Below, one piece after another: positions 34,980 to 43,828 of a DNA stretch of 64,000 nt (positions are counted from its first letter, which is position 1; each line of letters opens with the position of its first letter). Source of the stretch: an uncultured Anaerotruncus sp. (GTDB lineage Bacteria; Bacillota; Clostridia; Oscillospirales; Ruminococcaceae). The stretch spans positions 1 through 64,000 of the forward strand of contig CAJFPF010000055.1 of NCBI GenBank assembly GCA_904398655.1, in the 5' to 3' direction. The notes under the pieces are model-generated. The model saw only the letters and a list, made by a program, of their open reading frames with translations, searched no databases and had not been told where the DNA came from. The position numbers were made by a program, and so were the translations under genes.

Positions 34980-36254
34980 ATGTTTGTAGATAAAGCGAGG
35001 ATCCGCATCAAAGCAGGGGATGGCGGTAATGGCGCGGTGGCTTTTCACCGGGAAAAGTTTGTCGCCGCTGGAGGACCGGACGGCGGAGACGGTGGGCGCG
35101 GTGGAAATGTGGTGTTTCAGGCGGATACCAATTTGTCCACACTGGTGGATTTTAAATATAAGAAGCGCTACTTTGCGGAAAACGGAAAAAATGGATCAGG
35201 CAACCGCTGTAAAGGGAAGAATGGCGCGGATCTCGTGATTCGGGTTCCCAAGGGAACTGTGGTGCGGGAAGCCGAAACGGGGCGTGTTATGGCGGACCTC
35301 TCCACAGAGGAACCGGTGATGGTGGCCAAGGGGGGCAATGGCGGCTGGGGAAACAGCCATTTTGCTACTCCTACCCGACAGGTTCCCCGGTTCTCCAAGC
35401 CTGGCATGCCGGGAGAGGAGTTCGAGGTGGAGCTGGAGCTAAAACTGTTGGCGGATGTGGGGCTGGTGGGGTTCCCCAATGTGGGAAAATCGACCTTGAT
35501 CTCAATGGTCAGCGCCGCGAAACCGGAGATTGCCAACTACCATTTCACCACTTTGACCCCTGTGTTGGGTGTGGTGCGTGTGGAGGAAGGAAAATCCTTT
35601 GTGATGGCGGATATCCCCGGCCTGATCGAAGGGGCCAGTGAGGGGGCCGGTTTGGGGCACGAATTTTTGCGCCATGTGGAGCGCTGCCGCTTGGTACTGC
35701 ATGTGGTGGATGTCTCTGGAATTGAAGGAAGGGACCCCATAGAGGACTTCCAGACCATTCAGCAGGAACTGGAACGATTCAATCCGGAACTGGCCTCCCG
35801 TCCCCAGATTGTGGCCGCCAACAAGTGTGATTTAGCAGAGGCGGATCAGGTGGAGCGTTTTTGTGCCTTTGTTCAGAAACATGGGTATGAGGTATATCGG
35901 ATCTCCGCTGCCACCCACAATGGTTTGGAACCGCTGGTCTATGGGGTGAGTCGTCTGTTGGATACCCTTCCGCCCATCCGGATCTATGAAGTGGAAGCGC
36001 CTGCGCCAGCGGACCTCTCCAGGTTCTCTCGGAATGTCTTTGACATCCAACAGGAGGAAAATGGGACCTATGTGGTGGAAGCAGATTGGTTGAAGCCGGC
36101 TCTTGGTTTGGTTAATCTGGAGGACGAGGAGAGCCTCATGTATTTTCAGCGGGTTTTGCGGGAGAGTGGAGTGATCGACCGTTTGGAAGAAATGGGGATC
36201 CAGGAGGGAGATACCGTCCGGATTTTGAATTTTGAATTTGAGTATATCCGTTGA
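34980..36254 (+). CDS. obg: GTPase Obg (CgtA)
   Basis: The 424-residue protein has the glycine-rich Obg domain (MFVDKARIRIKAGDGGNGAV at the start), the GTPase domain with G1 GFPNVGKST near residue 163, G3 DIPGLIEGAS and G4 NKCD, and a C-terminal OCT domain (residues about 345-424). It takes part in 50S subunit assembly and stress signalling. ATG 34980 gives the conserved N-terminus; an in-frame GTG lies three codons upstream. The rplU-rpmA-obg order is conserved in bacteria. Confidence 0.97.
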   Translation: MFVDKARIRIKAGDGGNGAVAFHREKFVAAGGPDGGDGGRGGNVVFQADTNLSTLVDFKYKKRYFAENGKNGSGNRCKGKNGADLVIRVPKGTVVREAETGRVMADLSTEEPVMVAKGGNGGWGNSHFATPTRQVPRFSKPGMPGEEFEVELELKLLADVGLVGFPNVGKSTLISMVSAAKPEIANYHFTTLTPVLGVVRVEEGKSFVMADIPGLIEGASEGAGLGHEFLRHVERCRLVLHVVDVSGIEGRDPIEDFQTIQQELERFNPELASRPQIVAANKCDLAEADQVERFCAFVQKHGYEVYRISAATHNGLEPLVYGVSRLLDTLPPIRIYEVEAPAPADLSRFSRNVFDIQQEENGTYVVEADWLKPALGLVNLEDEESLMYFQRVLRESGVIDRLEEMGIQEGDTVRILNFEFEYIR

Positions 36255-36269
36255 TGAGGAGGGATTGAT

Positions 36270-36656
36270 TTGACAGAACAGGAAAATCCAAACCTCTATA
36301 GTCCCTTGGCGCTAGCTTTTTTGGGGGACGCAGTCTATGAATTGTGTGCCCGGGAATATGTGGTTGCGCAAGGGAATCTTCCTGTGGGCGAACTGCATCA
36401 GCGAGTGGTCGCAATGGTGAACGCGGGCGCGCAGTCCACCGCCTTAGAGAAGTTGTTGCCCTCTTTGACCTCAGAGGAGCTGGCAGTCTTTAAGCGGGGG
36501 AGGAATGCCAGTTCCTCTAGTGTCCCCAAACATGCAGAGATTGCGGATTACCGCCGCGCCACCGGTGTAGAAGCATTATTTGGTTACCTTTTCTTAAAAG
36601 GGGAGCATCAACGCCTAAAACAGCTTTTCCTACAGATGAATCATTCGGCGGAATAG
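36270..36656 (+). CDS. mrnC: Mini-ribonuclease III (MrnC)
   Basis: A 128-residue RNase III catalytic domain without a double-stranded-RNA-binding domain. YSPLALAFLGDAVYELCARE contains the catalytic Asp/Glu motif, and KHAEIADYRRATGVEALFGYL carries the second acidic site. Mini-III trims 23S rRNA precursors at the stem ends. It starts at TTG 36270 with GAGGAGGG six bases upstream, 15 bases after obg. Confidence 0.93.
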   Translation: MTEQENPNLYSPLALAFLGDAVYELCAREYVVAQGNLPVGELHQRVVAMVNAGAQSTALEKLLPSLTSEELAVFKRGRNASSSSVPKHAEIADYRRATGVEALFGYLFLKGEHQRLKQLFLQMNHSAE

Positions 36657-36725
36657 TCTTTGCGGATATCTATCCGGATGAGTTTCGTCGGATCTAGATC
36701 CTGTTGTCGAGGAGAGCCCCAGGAC

Positions 36726-36754
36726 TTTTCAAATATTGTTTTCCATGGTATCAT
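36726..36754 (+). promoter_or_regulatory. Candidate promoter of the aldo/keto reductase gene
   Basis: TTTTCA at 36726-36731 and TATCAT at 36749-36754 with a 17-base spacer. The -35 is weak. Confidence 0.4.
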
Positions 36755-36788
36755 AAAGAAAAGCCTATGCAATAGAGGAGGAAATGCT

Positions 36789-37799
36789 GTGGGAACTGTT
36801 ACTTTGGGAAAAACTGGGATTACAGTCAATAAAAATGGATTTGGCGCATTGCCGATCCAGAGAATCTCCTTGGAAGAGGCAGTAAAGCTTTTGCGAAAGG
36901 CCTATGATGGCGGCATCCGTTTTTTTGATACTGCCCGGGCTTACACCGACAGTGAGGAAAAATTGGGGGCTGCGTTTGGCGGGATGCGTCAGAAGATTTA
37001 CATTGCCACCAAGACCCATGCCACCTGCGCAAAGGAGCTGTGGGAGCATCTGGAGACCAGCTTGCGCCTTTTAAAGACGGATTATGTGGATCTCTATCAG
37101 TTTCACAATCCTTCTTTTTGCCCCAAACCGGGGGACGGTACGGGGCTTTATGAAGCCGCTTTGGAGGCAAAAGCCCAAGGAAAGATCCGGCATATTGGGA
37201 TTACAGAACATCGGGCGGAGATCGCCCGAGAAGCCATCGAGTCTGGGCTCTATGAAACTCTCCAGTTCCCACTGAACTACCTGTCCTCTTCTGGGGACGA
37301 GGAGTTGGCAGAGCTTTGCAAAAAACACGGGATGGGATTTTTAGCGATGAAATCGCTCTCCGGAGGTCTGATCACCAATTCGGCGGCCGCTTATGCCTAT
37401 CTGGATCAGTTTGACCAGGTACTTCCTATCTGGGGGGTACAGCGGGAGTCTGAATTGGACGAGTTCCTTTCCTATGTGGAGCATCCACCTGTGCTAAATG
37501 CAGAGTTACAGAAGGTGATCGATCAGGATCGCAAGGAGTTGACAGGAGACTTTTGCAGGGGTTGCGGTTACTGCTTACCCTGCCCGGCGGGGATCAATAT
37601 TCCAGATGCCGCCCGGATGTCCCTGTTGCTTCGCCGGTCTCCTTCCGCCCAGTATTTGACACCGGAGGGACAGGCTCAGATGCGGAAGATTGAAGATTGT
37701 ATCAATTGTCGTCACTGTGCGGATCATTGCCCCTATGGTTTGGATACGCCAGCGTTGTTGCGGCGCAACTATGAGGACTATCTGACCTTCCTAAAATAG
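36789..37799 (+). CDS. Aldo/keto reductase with C-terminal 4Fe-4S ferredoxin domain
   Basis: The 336-residue protein has an AKR TIM barrel with the catalytic Asp-x-x-x-Tyr in FFDTARAY near residue 47, the Lys in ATKTHA near 75 and VDLYQFHNP. It is followed by a ferredoxin-like part holding cysteines in CRGCGYCLPCPAG and CINCRHCADHCPYG. Such fused enzymes in anaerobes reduce aldehydes or quinone-like acceptors, with electrons passed through the clusters. The start is GTG 36789 after AGAGGAGG. A longer open frame begins upstream but has no ribosome site and no conserved sequence. Confidence 0.9.
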   Translation: MGTVTLGKTGITVNKNGFGALPIQRISLEEAVKLLRKAYDGGIRFFDTARAYTDSEEKLGAAFGGMRQKIYIATKTHATCAKELWEHLETSLRLLKTDYVDLYQFHNPSFCPKPGDGTGLYEAALEAKAQGKIRHIGITEHRAEIAREAIESGLYETLQFPLNYLSSSGDEELAELCKKHGMGFLAMKSLSGGLITNSAAAYAYLDQFDQVLPIWGVQRESELDEFLSYVEHPPVLNAELQKVIDQDRKELTGDFCRGCGYCLPCPAGINIPDAARMSLLLRRSPSAQYLTPEGQAQMRKIEDCINCRHCADHCPYGLDTPALLRRNYEDYLTFLK

Positions 37800-37805
37800 A
37801 AGGAA

Positions 37806-37847
37806 AAAACACCCCGCTCCTTTTGTTCAAAAGGGGTGGGGTGTTTT
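37806..37847. terminator. Terminator between the aldo/keto reductase and a small minus-strand gene
   Basis: The 19-base arms at 37806-37824 and 37829-37847 pair with two G-T wobbles around GTTC and carry AAAA/TTTT tracts at both ends, so they can work in both directions. Confidence 0.88.
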
Positions 37848-37854
37848 CGATTGG

Positions 37855-38022
37855 TCAATGTCCACAATCGGTATATTCAGAGGTGGCTTTTTTAGAGGAA
37901 GTGCGTTTCTGACGGGAAGAATGACTGCCTTTAGAAGGCTGCGCAGTGGAATTCTCTAGGCTATTCTGCGTCTGGTTGATATAGTCCGGCGCAGGGGTAC
38001 TGGTCTTTTTTTCCTGTTTCAC
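37855..38022 (-). CDS. Small hydrophilic protein, 55 residues, unknown
   Basis: A short frame on the minus strand begins at GTG (38022-38020), with AGAGGTGAT a few bases before it, and ends at a TGA (37857-37855) just short of the bidirectional terminator. The protein reads MKQEKKTSTPAPDYINQTQ and then a Ser/Lys/Thr-rich region ending TSEYTDCGH. There is no hydrophobic helix. It is not recognised. The good ribosome site and the terminator support it as real; the small basic, Ser-rich composition would also suit a spore or nucleoid protein, which is speculation. Confidence 0.6.
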   Translation of the reverse strand: MKQEKKTSTPAPDYINQTQNSLENSTAQPSKGSHSSRQKRTSSKKATSEYTDCGH

Positions 38023-38154
38023 GAAATCACCTCTTTTCTAAGTCGGAAGGGTGTTTTTAGTATGGGATTTCAAAAAGAGAATATGCAATCAGAGAAATGA
38101 TTTTATAGGAATGGAAAAATTTTGCTATTTTTTTGTAAAATTAAGGGGATGGGG

Positions 38155-38182
38155 TTGACAAATTATACTTTTAAGGTATAAT
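38155..38182 (+). promoter_or_regulatory. Sigma-A promoter of the reverse rubrerythrin gene
   Basis: TTGACA at 38155-38160 and TATAAT at 38177-38182 with a 16-base spacer, both consensus. Confidence 0.85.
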
Positions 38183-38183
38183 T
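38161..38183 (+). promoter_or_regulatory. Candidate operator over the rubrerythrin promoter
   Basis: AATTATAC at 38161-38168 and GTATAATT at 38176-38183 are perfect inverted half-sites seven bases apart, giving a 23-base near-palindrome. It fills the spacer and the -10 box, so a bound repressor would block RNA polymerase. A Fur-family regulator such as PerR is the natural guess for this gene, but the sequence does not equal the Bacillus Per box. Confidence 0.6.
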
Positions 38184-38226
38184 AAAGAGGATCGTTGAAA
38201 CCCAATTCAAAAGGAGGATGTTTGTG

Positions 38227-38775
38227 ATGAAAAAGTTTGTTTGCACTGTTTGCGGATATGTTTACGAGGGCGAGCACGCTCCTGAGTTTTGCCCTCAGTG
38301 CAAGGCTCCGGCCTCTAAATTTGTGGAGCAGACCAGCCAAGAGATGAGCTGGGCGGATGAGCATCGCATCGGTGTGGCCGAGGGCGTTGACGCTGAGATC
38401 CTCGAAGGCCTGCGTCAAAACTTCACTGGCGAGTGCACCGAGGTTGGTATGTATCTGGCGATGGCCCGTCAGGCCCATCGTGAAGGCTATCCTGAAGTCG
38501 GCCTGTACTATGAGAAAGCCGCTTGGGAAGAGGCCGAGCATGCTGCTAAGTTTGCAGAGCTGCTGGGTGAGTGTGTCACCTCCAGCACCAAGAAGAATCT
38601 GGAACTGCGGGTTGCCGCGGAAAACGGCGCTTGCGATGGCAAGAAGAAACTGGCCACCCGCGCCAAAGAGCTGGGCCTGGATGCGATCCATGACACTGTT
38701 CATGAGATGGCGAAAGACGAGGCCCGTCATGGTTGCGCTTTCCAGGGCCTGCTGAATCGCTATTTCGGCAAATAA
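38227..38775 (+). CDS. Reverse rubrerythrin (NADH peroxidase)
   Basis: The 182-residue protein has a rubredoxin-like iron site at the N-terminus ([10 protein letters not shown] and CPQCKAP, residues about 5-30). A four-helix ferritin-like di-iron domain follows with its Glu/His ligands ([32 protein letters not shown]). This reversed order marks reverse rubrerythrin, which reduces hydrogen peroxide in anaerobes using electrons from NAD(P)H. AAAGGAGG sits directly on an earlier ATG at 38218, so ATG 38227, ten bases downstream, is chosen. The promoter carries a palindromic operator. Confidence 0.94.
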   Translation: MKKFVCTVCGYVYEGEHAPEFCPQCKAPASKFVEQTSQEMSWADEHRIGVAEGVDAEILEGLRQNFTGECTEVGMYLAMARQAHREGYPEVGLYYEKAAWEEAEHAAKFAELLGECVTSSTKKNLELRVAAENGACDGKKKLATRAKELGLDAIHDTVHEMAKDEARHGCAFQGLLNRYFGK

Positions 38776-38789
38776 TCTCTCTCCTTTTC

Positions 38790-38847
38790 AATTATAAAAG
38801 AAGTGGCGCGGAGCAGTTTACTGCTCCGCGCCACTTCTTTTATAATT
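38790..38847. terminator. Bidirectional terminator between rubrerythrin and murC
   Basis: Perfect 27-base arms at 38790-38816 and 38821-38847 enclose TTTA. The arms carry A/T tracts at the outside, and the murC stop codon begins in the last base of the stem. Confidence 0.92.
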
Positions 38848-40211
38848 CAATGATTCTCTAAAAGCAAATGGGCGCATTTGTAGATGTCTCCACAGCCCAA
38901 TGTGAGCACAAGGTCTCCTGGTTCAGCATGAGAGCGCACATATGACGCAATCTCTGCAAATGTGGGGAACCAAACGGCGCCGGGAATCTTTTCTGCCAGC
39001 TGGCTGGCATAGACCCCCTCTGTATTTTTCTCCCGGGACCCCATAATTTCACTGAGCACGACCTGATCCGCCAATTGAAGTGCCTGGGCAAAATCGTTCA
39101 TCAACAGTTTGGTCCGGGAGTAGGTGAAAGGCTGGAAAACCGCCCAGACTTTTTGAAAGGGGAGTTCTTGGGCTGCCCGGAGAGTTGCGGCCAATTCTGT
39201 GGGATGGTGAGCATAATCGTCCGCCACTGTAATTCCACCAATCTCTCCTAAAATTTCAAACCGCCTTCCAGCGCCTTGAAATTGGGACAGATGTTCCTGG
39301 ATCTGTGGGATCTTCGCGCCTACTTCCAAAGCAGCTACAATTGCCGCGGTCGCATTTAAGATATTGTGCCTACCCGGCACATGGATGGTAAACTGCCCCA
39401 AGGATTTTCCCCGATGGAGCAGAGAGAAGGAAGAGGAGGCGGCTTCGTGTTGAATTTGGGCGGGGGCATAATCCAAATTGGGTTCCCACCCAAATGTGAT
39501 GACCTTTTGGGACGGGAGACTTTCCACCGCTTGCATTGCTTTGGGGTCCGAACCATTGACGATGACCACCTTAGAAGTCATCTCGGAGAAGGTCTGGAAG
39601 GAATGAATTGCATTTTCGACAGTACCGAAATAGTCCAAATGGTCATTGTCAATGTTCAAAAGCACCGCGATAGAGGGGGATAGCTTGAGAAAGTGATCCT
39701 GGAATTCGCAGGCCTCACAGGCCATCAATTGACTTTTCCCAACCCGGCCATAACCGCCGATGGAAGCCAACTTTCCGCCGATTACGGCGGTGGGATCTAA
39801 ACCAGCACCGACAAGGATTTGTGTGAGCATAGCGGTAGTGGTCGTTTTGCCATGTGTTCCACAGACACAGATGCACTCCCGATACTGTTTGGAAAGCCAT
39901 CCAAGCAGCTCTGCCCGCTCAATTAATGGCTTTCCGCTTTTTTTAGCGGCCAGAAGCTCCGGATTGTCGTCTAAAATGGCCGCGGTGTAGACGATAAAAT
40001 CTGCATCTTGGATATTTTCTGGCTTTTGTTCCAATTGTACGGGGATCCCCAATTCGCGCTCCATCTCTATAATGCTGCCGTCATTGTTATCCGACCCTGT
40101 GATATGATATCCCCAGTCGTGAAGAATTTGGACAAGCGGGAACATTCCCGACCCGCCAATTCCAATAAAATGGATCTTTTTTGCATTTTTTAGCAGGGTT
40201 TCATCAAACAT
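38847..40211 (-). CDS. murC: UDP-N-acetylmuramate--L-alanine ligase MurC
   Basis: The 454-residue Mur ligase shows IHFIGIGGSGMFPLVQIL at the N-terminus (Rossmann UDP-binding site), the ATP loop CGTHGKTTTTAMLT near residue 108, NIDNDHLDYFG and the late VADDYAHHPTEL. It adds L-Ala to UDP-MurNAc, the first amino acid of the peptidoglycan stem. ATG 40211 is chosen with GGAG seven bases upstream; an in-frame ATG at 40229 precedes it. Transcribed alone leftward, divergent from spoVG. Confidence 0.96.
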   Translation of the reverse strand: MFDETLLKNAKKIHFIGIGGSGMFPLVQILHDWGYHITGSDNNDGSIIEMERELGIPVQLEQKPENIQDADFIVYTAAILDDNPELLAAKKSGKPLIERAELLGWLSKQYRECICVCGTHGKTTTTAMLTQILVGAGLDPTAVIGGKLASIGGYGRVGKSQLMACEACEFQDHFLKLSPSIAVLLNIDNDHLDYFGTVENAIHSFQTFSEMTSKVVIVNGSDPKAMQAVESLPSQKVITFGWEPNLDYAPAQIQHEAASSSFSLLHRGKSLGQFTIHVPGRHNILNATAAIVAALEVGAKIPQIQEHLSQFQGAGRRFEILGEIGGITVADDYAHHPTELAATLRAAQELPFQKVWAVFQPFTYSRTKLLMNDFAQALQLADQVVLSEIMGSREKNTEGVYASQLAEKIPGAVWFPTFAEIASYVRSHAEPGDLVLTLGCGDIYKCAHLLLENH

Positions 40212-40264
40212 TTCCCACACTCCAACCATGAAATTCTTCCATTTCCATCATTCCTACGCTATGT

Positions 40265-40293
40265 AGTATAGGCCGAAATGGTGAAAAAAGCAA
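40265..40293 (-). promoter_or_regulatory. Candidate sigma-A promoter of murC
   Basis: Read on the minus strand: TTGCTT at 40293-40288 and TATACT at 40270-40265 with a 17-base spacer. Confidence 0.65.
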
Positions 40294-40400
40294 GCGTCGA
40301 CAGATTTTGAAGGCATAGAGATGTATAAGTATTTTTGAACTGCTGAATACTAGCGTTGATGGCTTCGTTAGTTTTACCAGCTTCAGGGAGGAAATGCAAC

Positions 40401-40721
40401 ATGCAGATTACCAATGTAAAAATCCGCCGCCTATATCAGGATCAACGCCTGAAAGCACTGGTATCAGTGACTGTGGACGAGGCGTTGGCCATTCATGACA
40501 TCAAGATTATCCAAGGACCAGAACGGCTATTTGTGGCCATGCCCAGTCGTCGGGACGAAAATGGCGTATTTCGTGATATTGCCCATCCGATTACTGCTCA
40601 GGCTCGCAACCAGTTGGAAGAGCAGATTTTACAGGCATATCAAAATTATATTGCGGAACGCTATGGTCAGGAGTTGGAGGAGACCCCGGAAAAAGTTTCG
40701 GAAAATGTAAACCATCTGTAA
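40401..40721 (+). CDS. spoVG: Septation/sporulation regulator SpoVG
   Basis: The 106-residue protein begins MQITNVKIRRLYQDQRLKA and contains RLFVAMPSRRDENGVFRDIA, both SpoVG hallmarks. SpoVG is a site-specific DNA/RNA-binding protein that affects septation, spore cortex formation and virulence genes in Firmicutes. GGGAGG at 40386-40391 fixes the ATG. No clear sigma-H promoter was seen upstream. Confidence 0.96.
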   Translation: MQITNVKIRRLYQDQRLKALVSVTVDEALAIHDIKIIQGPERLFVAMPSRRDENGVFRDIAHPITAQARNQLEEQILQAYQNYIAERYGQELEETPEKVSENVNHL

Positions 40722-40802
40722 ATTTTCCTTTTCCAAAGGGAAATTGTACAAAAGCTATGTTAAAATAAAAGTCAAAAGCTCATTTCTGAGAGGATTTCAC
40801 AC

Positions 40803-42233
40803 ATGGGGAAAAGGGTGCTTGGTCTATTAGCAGCTCTGCTGCTGGTATTTGGAATGGAAATTGTGGCAGTAGCAGAGGAGAACGGAGCGGAATCGCCGCC
40901 CTCTCTCTATGCACAGGCTGCGATTCTTTTGGATGCAGATACTGGCCAAGTGATCTATCAGAAAAATCCTCATCAAAAAATGTATCCAGCTAGTATCACA
41001 AAAATTATGACCTGCCTGATTGCCATGGAAGAGGGCGATCCTACCGATGTAGTGACTGTCACCGATGAAGGTGTTCTAGCGATTCCAAGGAATACCACCC
41101 ATATTGCTCTGACCGGTGGGGAACAGCTGACCCTGGAACAGTTGGAATATGCGATGATGGTGCAGTCAGCGAACGACGCGGCAAACGCGATTGCCATCCA
41201 TTTGGCAGGATCGGTAGAGGCTTTTGCCCAGCGGATGAATCAGGAGGCCGCGCAGTTGGGGGCAAAGGACACCCATTTCACCAATCCCCATGGACTGCCT
41301 GACCCGGCCCACTATACCTCCGCCTATGATATGGGCTTGATTACTAGAGCAGCATTATCCTACCCAGAGTTTCGTTCTCTGGCAGGGACGCAGTCCTATG
41401 AAATTCCTCCCACAAACCTGCAAAAGGGCACCCGCTATTTGGCCAACAATCAGTATATGTTTACGCTTAACGATACCTATCCTGGGGCCTTTGCAGGGAA
41501 AACAGGTTGGACGGAAGAGGCAGGGCATACATTGGTGACAATTGCGGAACAAAATGGAATCACCTTGATTTGTATTGTGTTGCACAGCGACGCTGCCGGT
41601 GTTTTGGATTGTCAGTACAAGGATTCCACGGCCCTTTTGGATTACGGATTTAAAAATTTTAGTCGCAGTACCATTCAGACAAGCGATCTAGCTCCCATAC
41701 CAATTTCGTTTTCGGATGAGAATGGCGGTCAAACAGTGGAGGGGACGCTTCAATTGACACAGGAAATCCCGCTGTTATTATCTCAAGGGATGACGACTGC
41801 GGATGTGAAGTTAATCACACAGGTTCCCGATCAATTGGACCAGGAGGCAGTCCATCAGGCTTATGTTCAGGTCCAACTACAGGACACCATGGGGAGTATG
41901 GATACATTGGTCGGAACCTTTCCCCTCACTTTTCAAGCGGCACAGCCTGCGGCAGCTCTTGCAGAGCAGCCTGTGGAAGCGGAGACACCTTTATGGATGA
42001 CTCTGCTCAAATGGATTGCTATTTTCCTTGTGCTGCTGATTATTGGTGTACTCATACTCCGTCAAATTCTTTTAGTGCGATACCGAAAGAGAAAGCGTTT
42101 GATGGCCAGAAGGAGGATCCTCTCAGCTCCACCACCACAGCGCCCTCGTCCTAAAGTGGAGCAAGTGATCGATGTAACGGTTCAGAAAAATTCTCGTAAC
42201 AAAATTCAGGTAATCCCGCCAAAAGAACGATAG
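40803..42233 (+). CDS. D-alanyl-D-alanine carboxypeptidase (S11 family)
   Basis: A 476-residue exported enzyme: signal peptide (LLAALLLVFGMEIVAVA), then the S11 penicillin-binding motifs SITK in YPASITKIMTC near residue 63, SAN in VQSANDAANAIA near 122, and KTG in AGKTGWTEEAG near 230. A beta-rich C-terminal domain and a C-terminal membrane anchor (residues about 400-422, followed by RYRKRKR) complete it. It trims the terminal D-Ala of peptidoglycan stem peptides. Its setting between spoVG and dpaAB hints at a spore-cortex role like DacF, but vegetative action is equally possible. Confidence 0.93.
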   Translation: MGKRVLGLLAALLLVFGMEIVAVAEENGAESPPSLYAQAAILLDADTGQVIYQKNPHQKMYPASITKIMTCLIAMEEGDPTDVVTVTDEGVLAIPRNTTHIALTGGEQLTLEQLEYAMMVQSANDAANAIAIHLAGSVEAFAQRMNQEAAQLGAKDTHFTNPHGLPDPAHYTSAYDMGLITRAALSYPEFRSLAGTQSYEIPPTNLQKGTRYLANNQYMFTLNDTYPGAFAGKTGWTEEAGHTLVTIAEQNGITLICIVLHSDAAGVLDCQYKDSTALLDYGFKNFSRSTIQTSDLAPIPISFSDENGGQTVEGTLQLTQEIPLLLSQGMTTADVKLITQVPDQLDQEAVHQAYVQVQLQDTMGSMDTLVGTFPLTFQAAQPAAALAEQPVEAETPLWMTLLKWIAIFLVLLIIGVLILRQILLVRYRKRKRLMARRRILSAPPPQRPRPKVEQVIDVTVQKNSRNKIQVIPPKER

Positions 42234-42311
42234 AGATGCACCTGGATAAGCCAACCCTCATAGGATAACAACATACATGACTGTATGATTAAATCCTATG
42301 GGGGTTGTGTT

Positions 42312-43193
42312 ATGCATGCCTATCAAACGTTTGCTGTGGTGGGCGGAGATCTGCGTCAGGTGGATGTGGCGAACCGTCTGCTGAAACAGGGAAAGACGGT
42401 CTATGCGCTTTTGTTGGAAAAAAACCAACTGTTAACCCCGCCTCTGCAACAGCGCCTAGCTTTCAAAGAAGTCCTTTCCAAGTGTGATGTAGTGATTCTC
42501 CCGCTTCCATTGACAACTGATGAACAGACGATCAATGCACCATTTTCTGATCATAGCCTCTCCTTGGAAGAATGTTTCTGTTCCATTCGCCAAGATACGG
42601 TGGTGTTTGCCGGTAAAATAAATCGCCGGGCAAGAGAGCTGGCGGAGCGTTTCTCCCTTTGTTTGATCGATTACTTAGAGCGTGAGGAATTGGCTATTAA
42701 AAACGCCCGTGTCACAGCAGAGGGGGCGTTGGCCATCGCCTTGGATGAATTACCGATTGCAATGTTTCAGACTCGGTGTCTGGTCACCGGCCATGGGAGG
42801 GTTGCAAAAGAACTTATACGGGTGCTTCGGGGGATGGGAGCACCGACGACCGTCTGTGCCCGTAAATACAAGGATCTAGCTGAGATTGAAATGGAAGGTT
42901 GTCACGCCATCCCCATCTCCCAGCTGGCGCAATCAGTGGAAACCGCCGATGTGATTTTTAACACGGTACCCGCAAAACTATTTAGCCGTTCCTGCCTGGA
43001 ACATCTTCGACCGGAGACGCTTTTAATCGATCTGGCAAGCAAGCCTGGTGGTGTAGACTTGAACGCAGCAGGAGAGCTGGGAATACGAACCATTTGGGCG
43101 CTATCTCTCCCGGGAAAATGCGCCCCCTTGACTGTGGGGGATACTATTTTGCAAACGGTAGAAAACTGTCTGATGGAGCAGGAGGGGATTTGA
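42312..43193 (+). CDS. dpaA: Dipicolinate synthase subunit A (SpoVFA)
   Basis: The 293-residue protein begins MHAYQTFAVVGGDLRQVDVA and has a second Rossmann-like motif VTGHGRVAKELIRVLRGMG near residue 160, as in DpaA. With DpaB it oxidises dihydrodipicolinate to dipicolinate, the Ca-chelated solute of the spore core, in the mother cell. Many Clostridium species lack this pair and use an electron-transfer flavoprotein instead. The stop shares one base with the dpaB ATG (TGATG). Confidence 0.94.
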   Translation: MHAYQTFAVVGGDLRQVDVANRLLKQGKTVYALLLEKNQLLTPPLQQRLAFKEVLSKCDVVILPLPLTTDEQTINAPFSDHSLSLEECFCSIRQDTVVFAGKINRRARELAERFSLCLIDYLEREELAIKNARVTAEGALAIALDELPIAMFQTRCLVTGHGRVAKELIRVLRGMGAPTTVCARKYKDLAEIEMEGCHAIPISQLAQSVETADVIFNTVPAKLFSRSCLEHLRPETLLIDLASKPGGVDLNAAGELGIRTIWALSLPGKCAPLTVGDTILQTVENCLMEQEGI

Positions 43194-43777
43194 TGGAACG
43201 GAAGAAGTTAGGATTCGCCATGACCGGCTCTTTTTGTACTTGGTCCAAGGCTGTGGCTGTGATGGAACAATTGTCAAAAGAATATGAGTTGTACCCGATT
43301 TTATCGCCGATCAGCTGTCGTTCTGACAATCGATTTGGAAAGGCTCAGGATTGGATCCAAAGAATTGAGGAAATCTGCGGCCGTACAATATGGAAGACGA
43401 TTGAAGATGTGGAACCTATTGGGCCCCGGAACCTTTTGGATCTTTTGCTGATAGCGCCCTGTACGGGAAATACCTTGGGGAAATTGGCGGGAGGAATCAC
43501 AGATACTTGTGTTGTGATGGCTGCAAAAGCCAATCTGCGAAATGGAAACCCGTTGGTGTTGGCAGTCTCCACCAACGATGCTTTAGGGGCCTCCGCTCGA
43601 AATATTGGATTATTGATGAATGCTAAGAATGTCTACCTGACCCCTATGGCCCAAGATGCCCCAGAGAAAAAACCGACCTCCCTTGTAGCTCTCTTTGACC
43701 GTATTCCAGAGACTCTGGAAGCGGCCTTACAGGGAAAGCAGCTGCAACCAGTATTGGCTGCTACACCCGGACAATAA
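43193..43777 (+). CDS. dpaB: Dipicolinate synthase subunit B (SpoVFB)
   Basis: A 194-residue flavoprotein-like subunit: KKLGFAMTGSFCTWSKAVAVM at the start (flavin-type nucleotide fold), PILSPISCRSDNRFG, LLIAPCTGNTLGKLAGGITD and AVSTNDALGASARNIG. It pairs with DpaA to make dipicolinic acid for spores. The GGAGGGGATTTG ribosome site lies in the end of dpaA and the reading frames overlap by one base, so the two are coupled. Confidence 0.95.
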   Translation: MERKKLGFAMTGSFCTWSKAVAVMEQLSKEYELYPILSPISCRSDNRFGKAQDWIQRIEEICGRTIWKTIEDVEPIGPRNLLDLLLIAPCTGNTLGKLAGGITDTCVVMAAKANLRNGNPLVLAVSTNDALGASARNIGLLMNAKNVYLTPMAQDAPEKKPTSLVALFDRIPETLEAALQGKQLQPVLAATPGQ

Positions 43778-43780
43778 GCA

Positions 43781-43825
43781 AGACAAAACGCCCTCACAGA
43801 ACCATTCTGTGAGGGCGTTTTGTCT
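43781..43825. terminator. Bidirectional terminator after dpaB
   Basis: Perfect 21-base arms at 43781-43801 and 43805-43825 enclose CCA. The minus-strand gene ends three bases beyond it. Confidence 0.92.
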
Positions 43826-43828
43826 TTG

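Noticed and set aside
40300..40400. Possible sigma-H promoter of spoVG (AAGGCATA and GCTGAAT)
   Set aside because: The two elements are 27 bases apart, about twice the normal spacing, so the match is probably chance.
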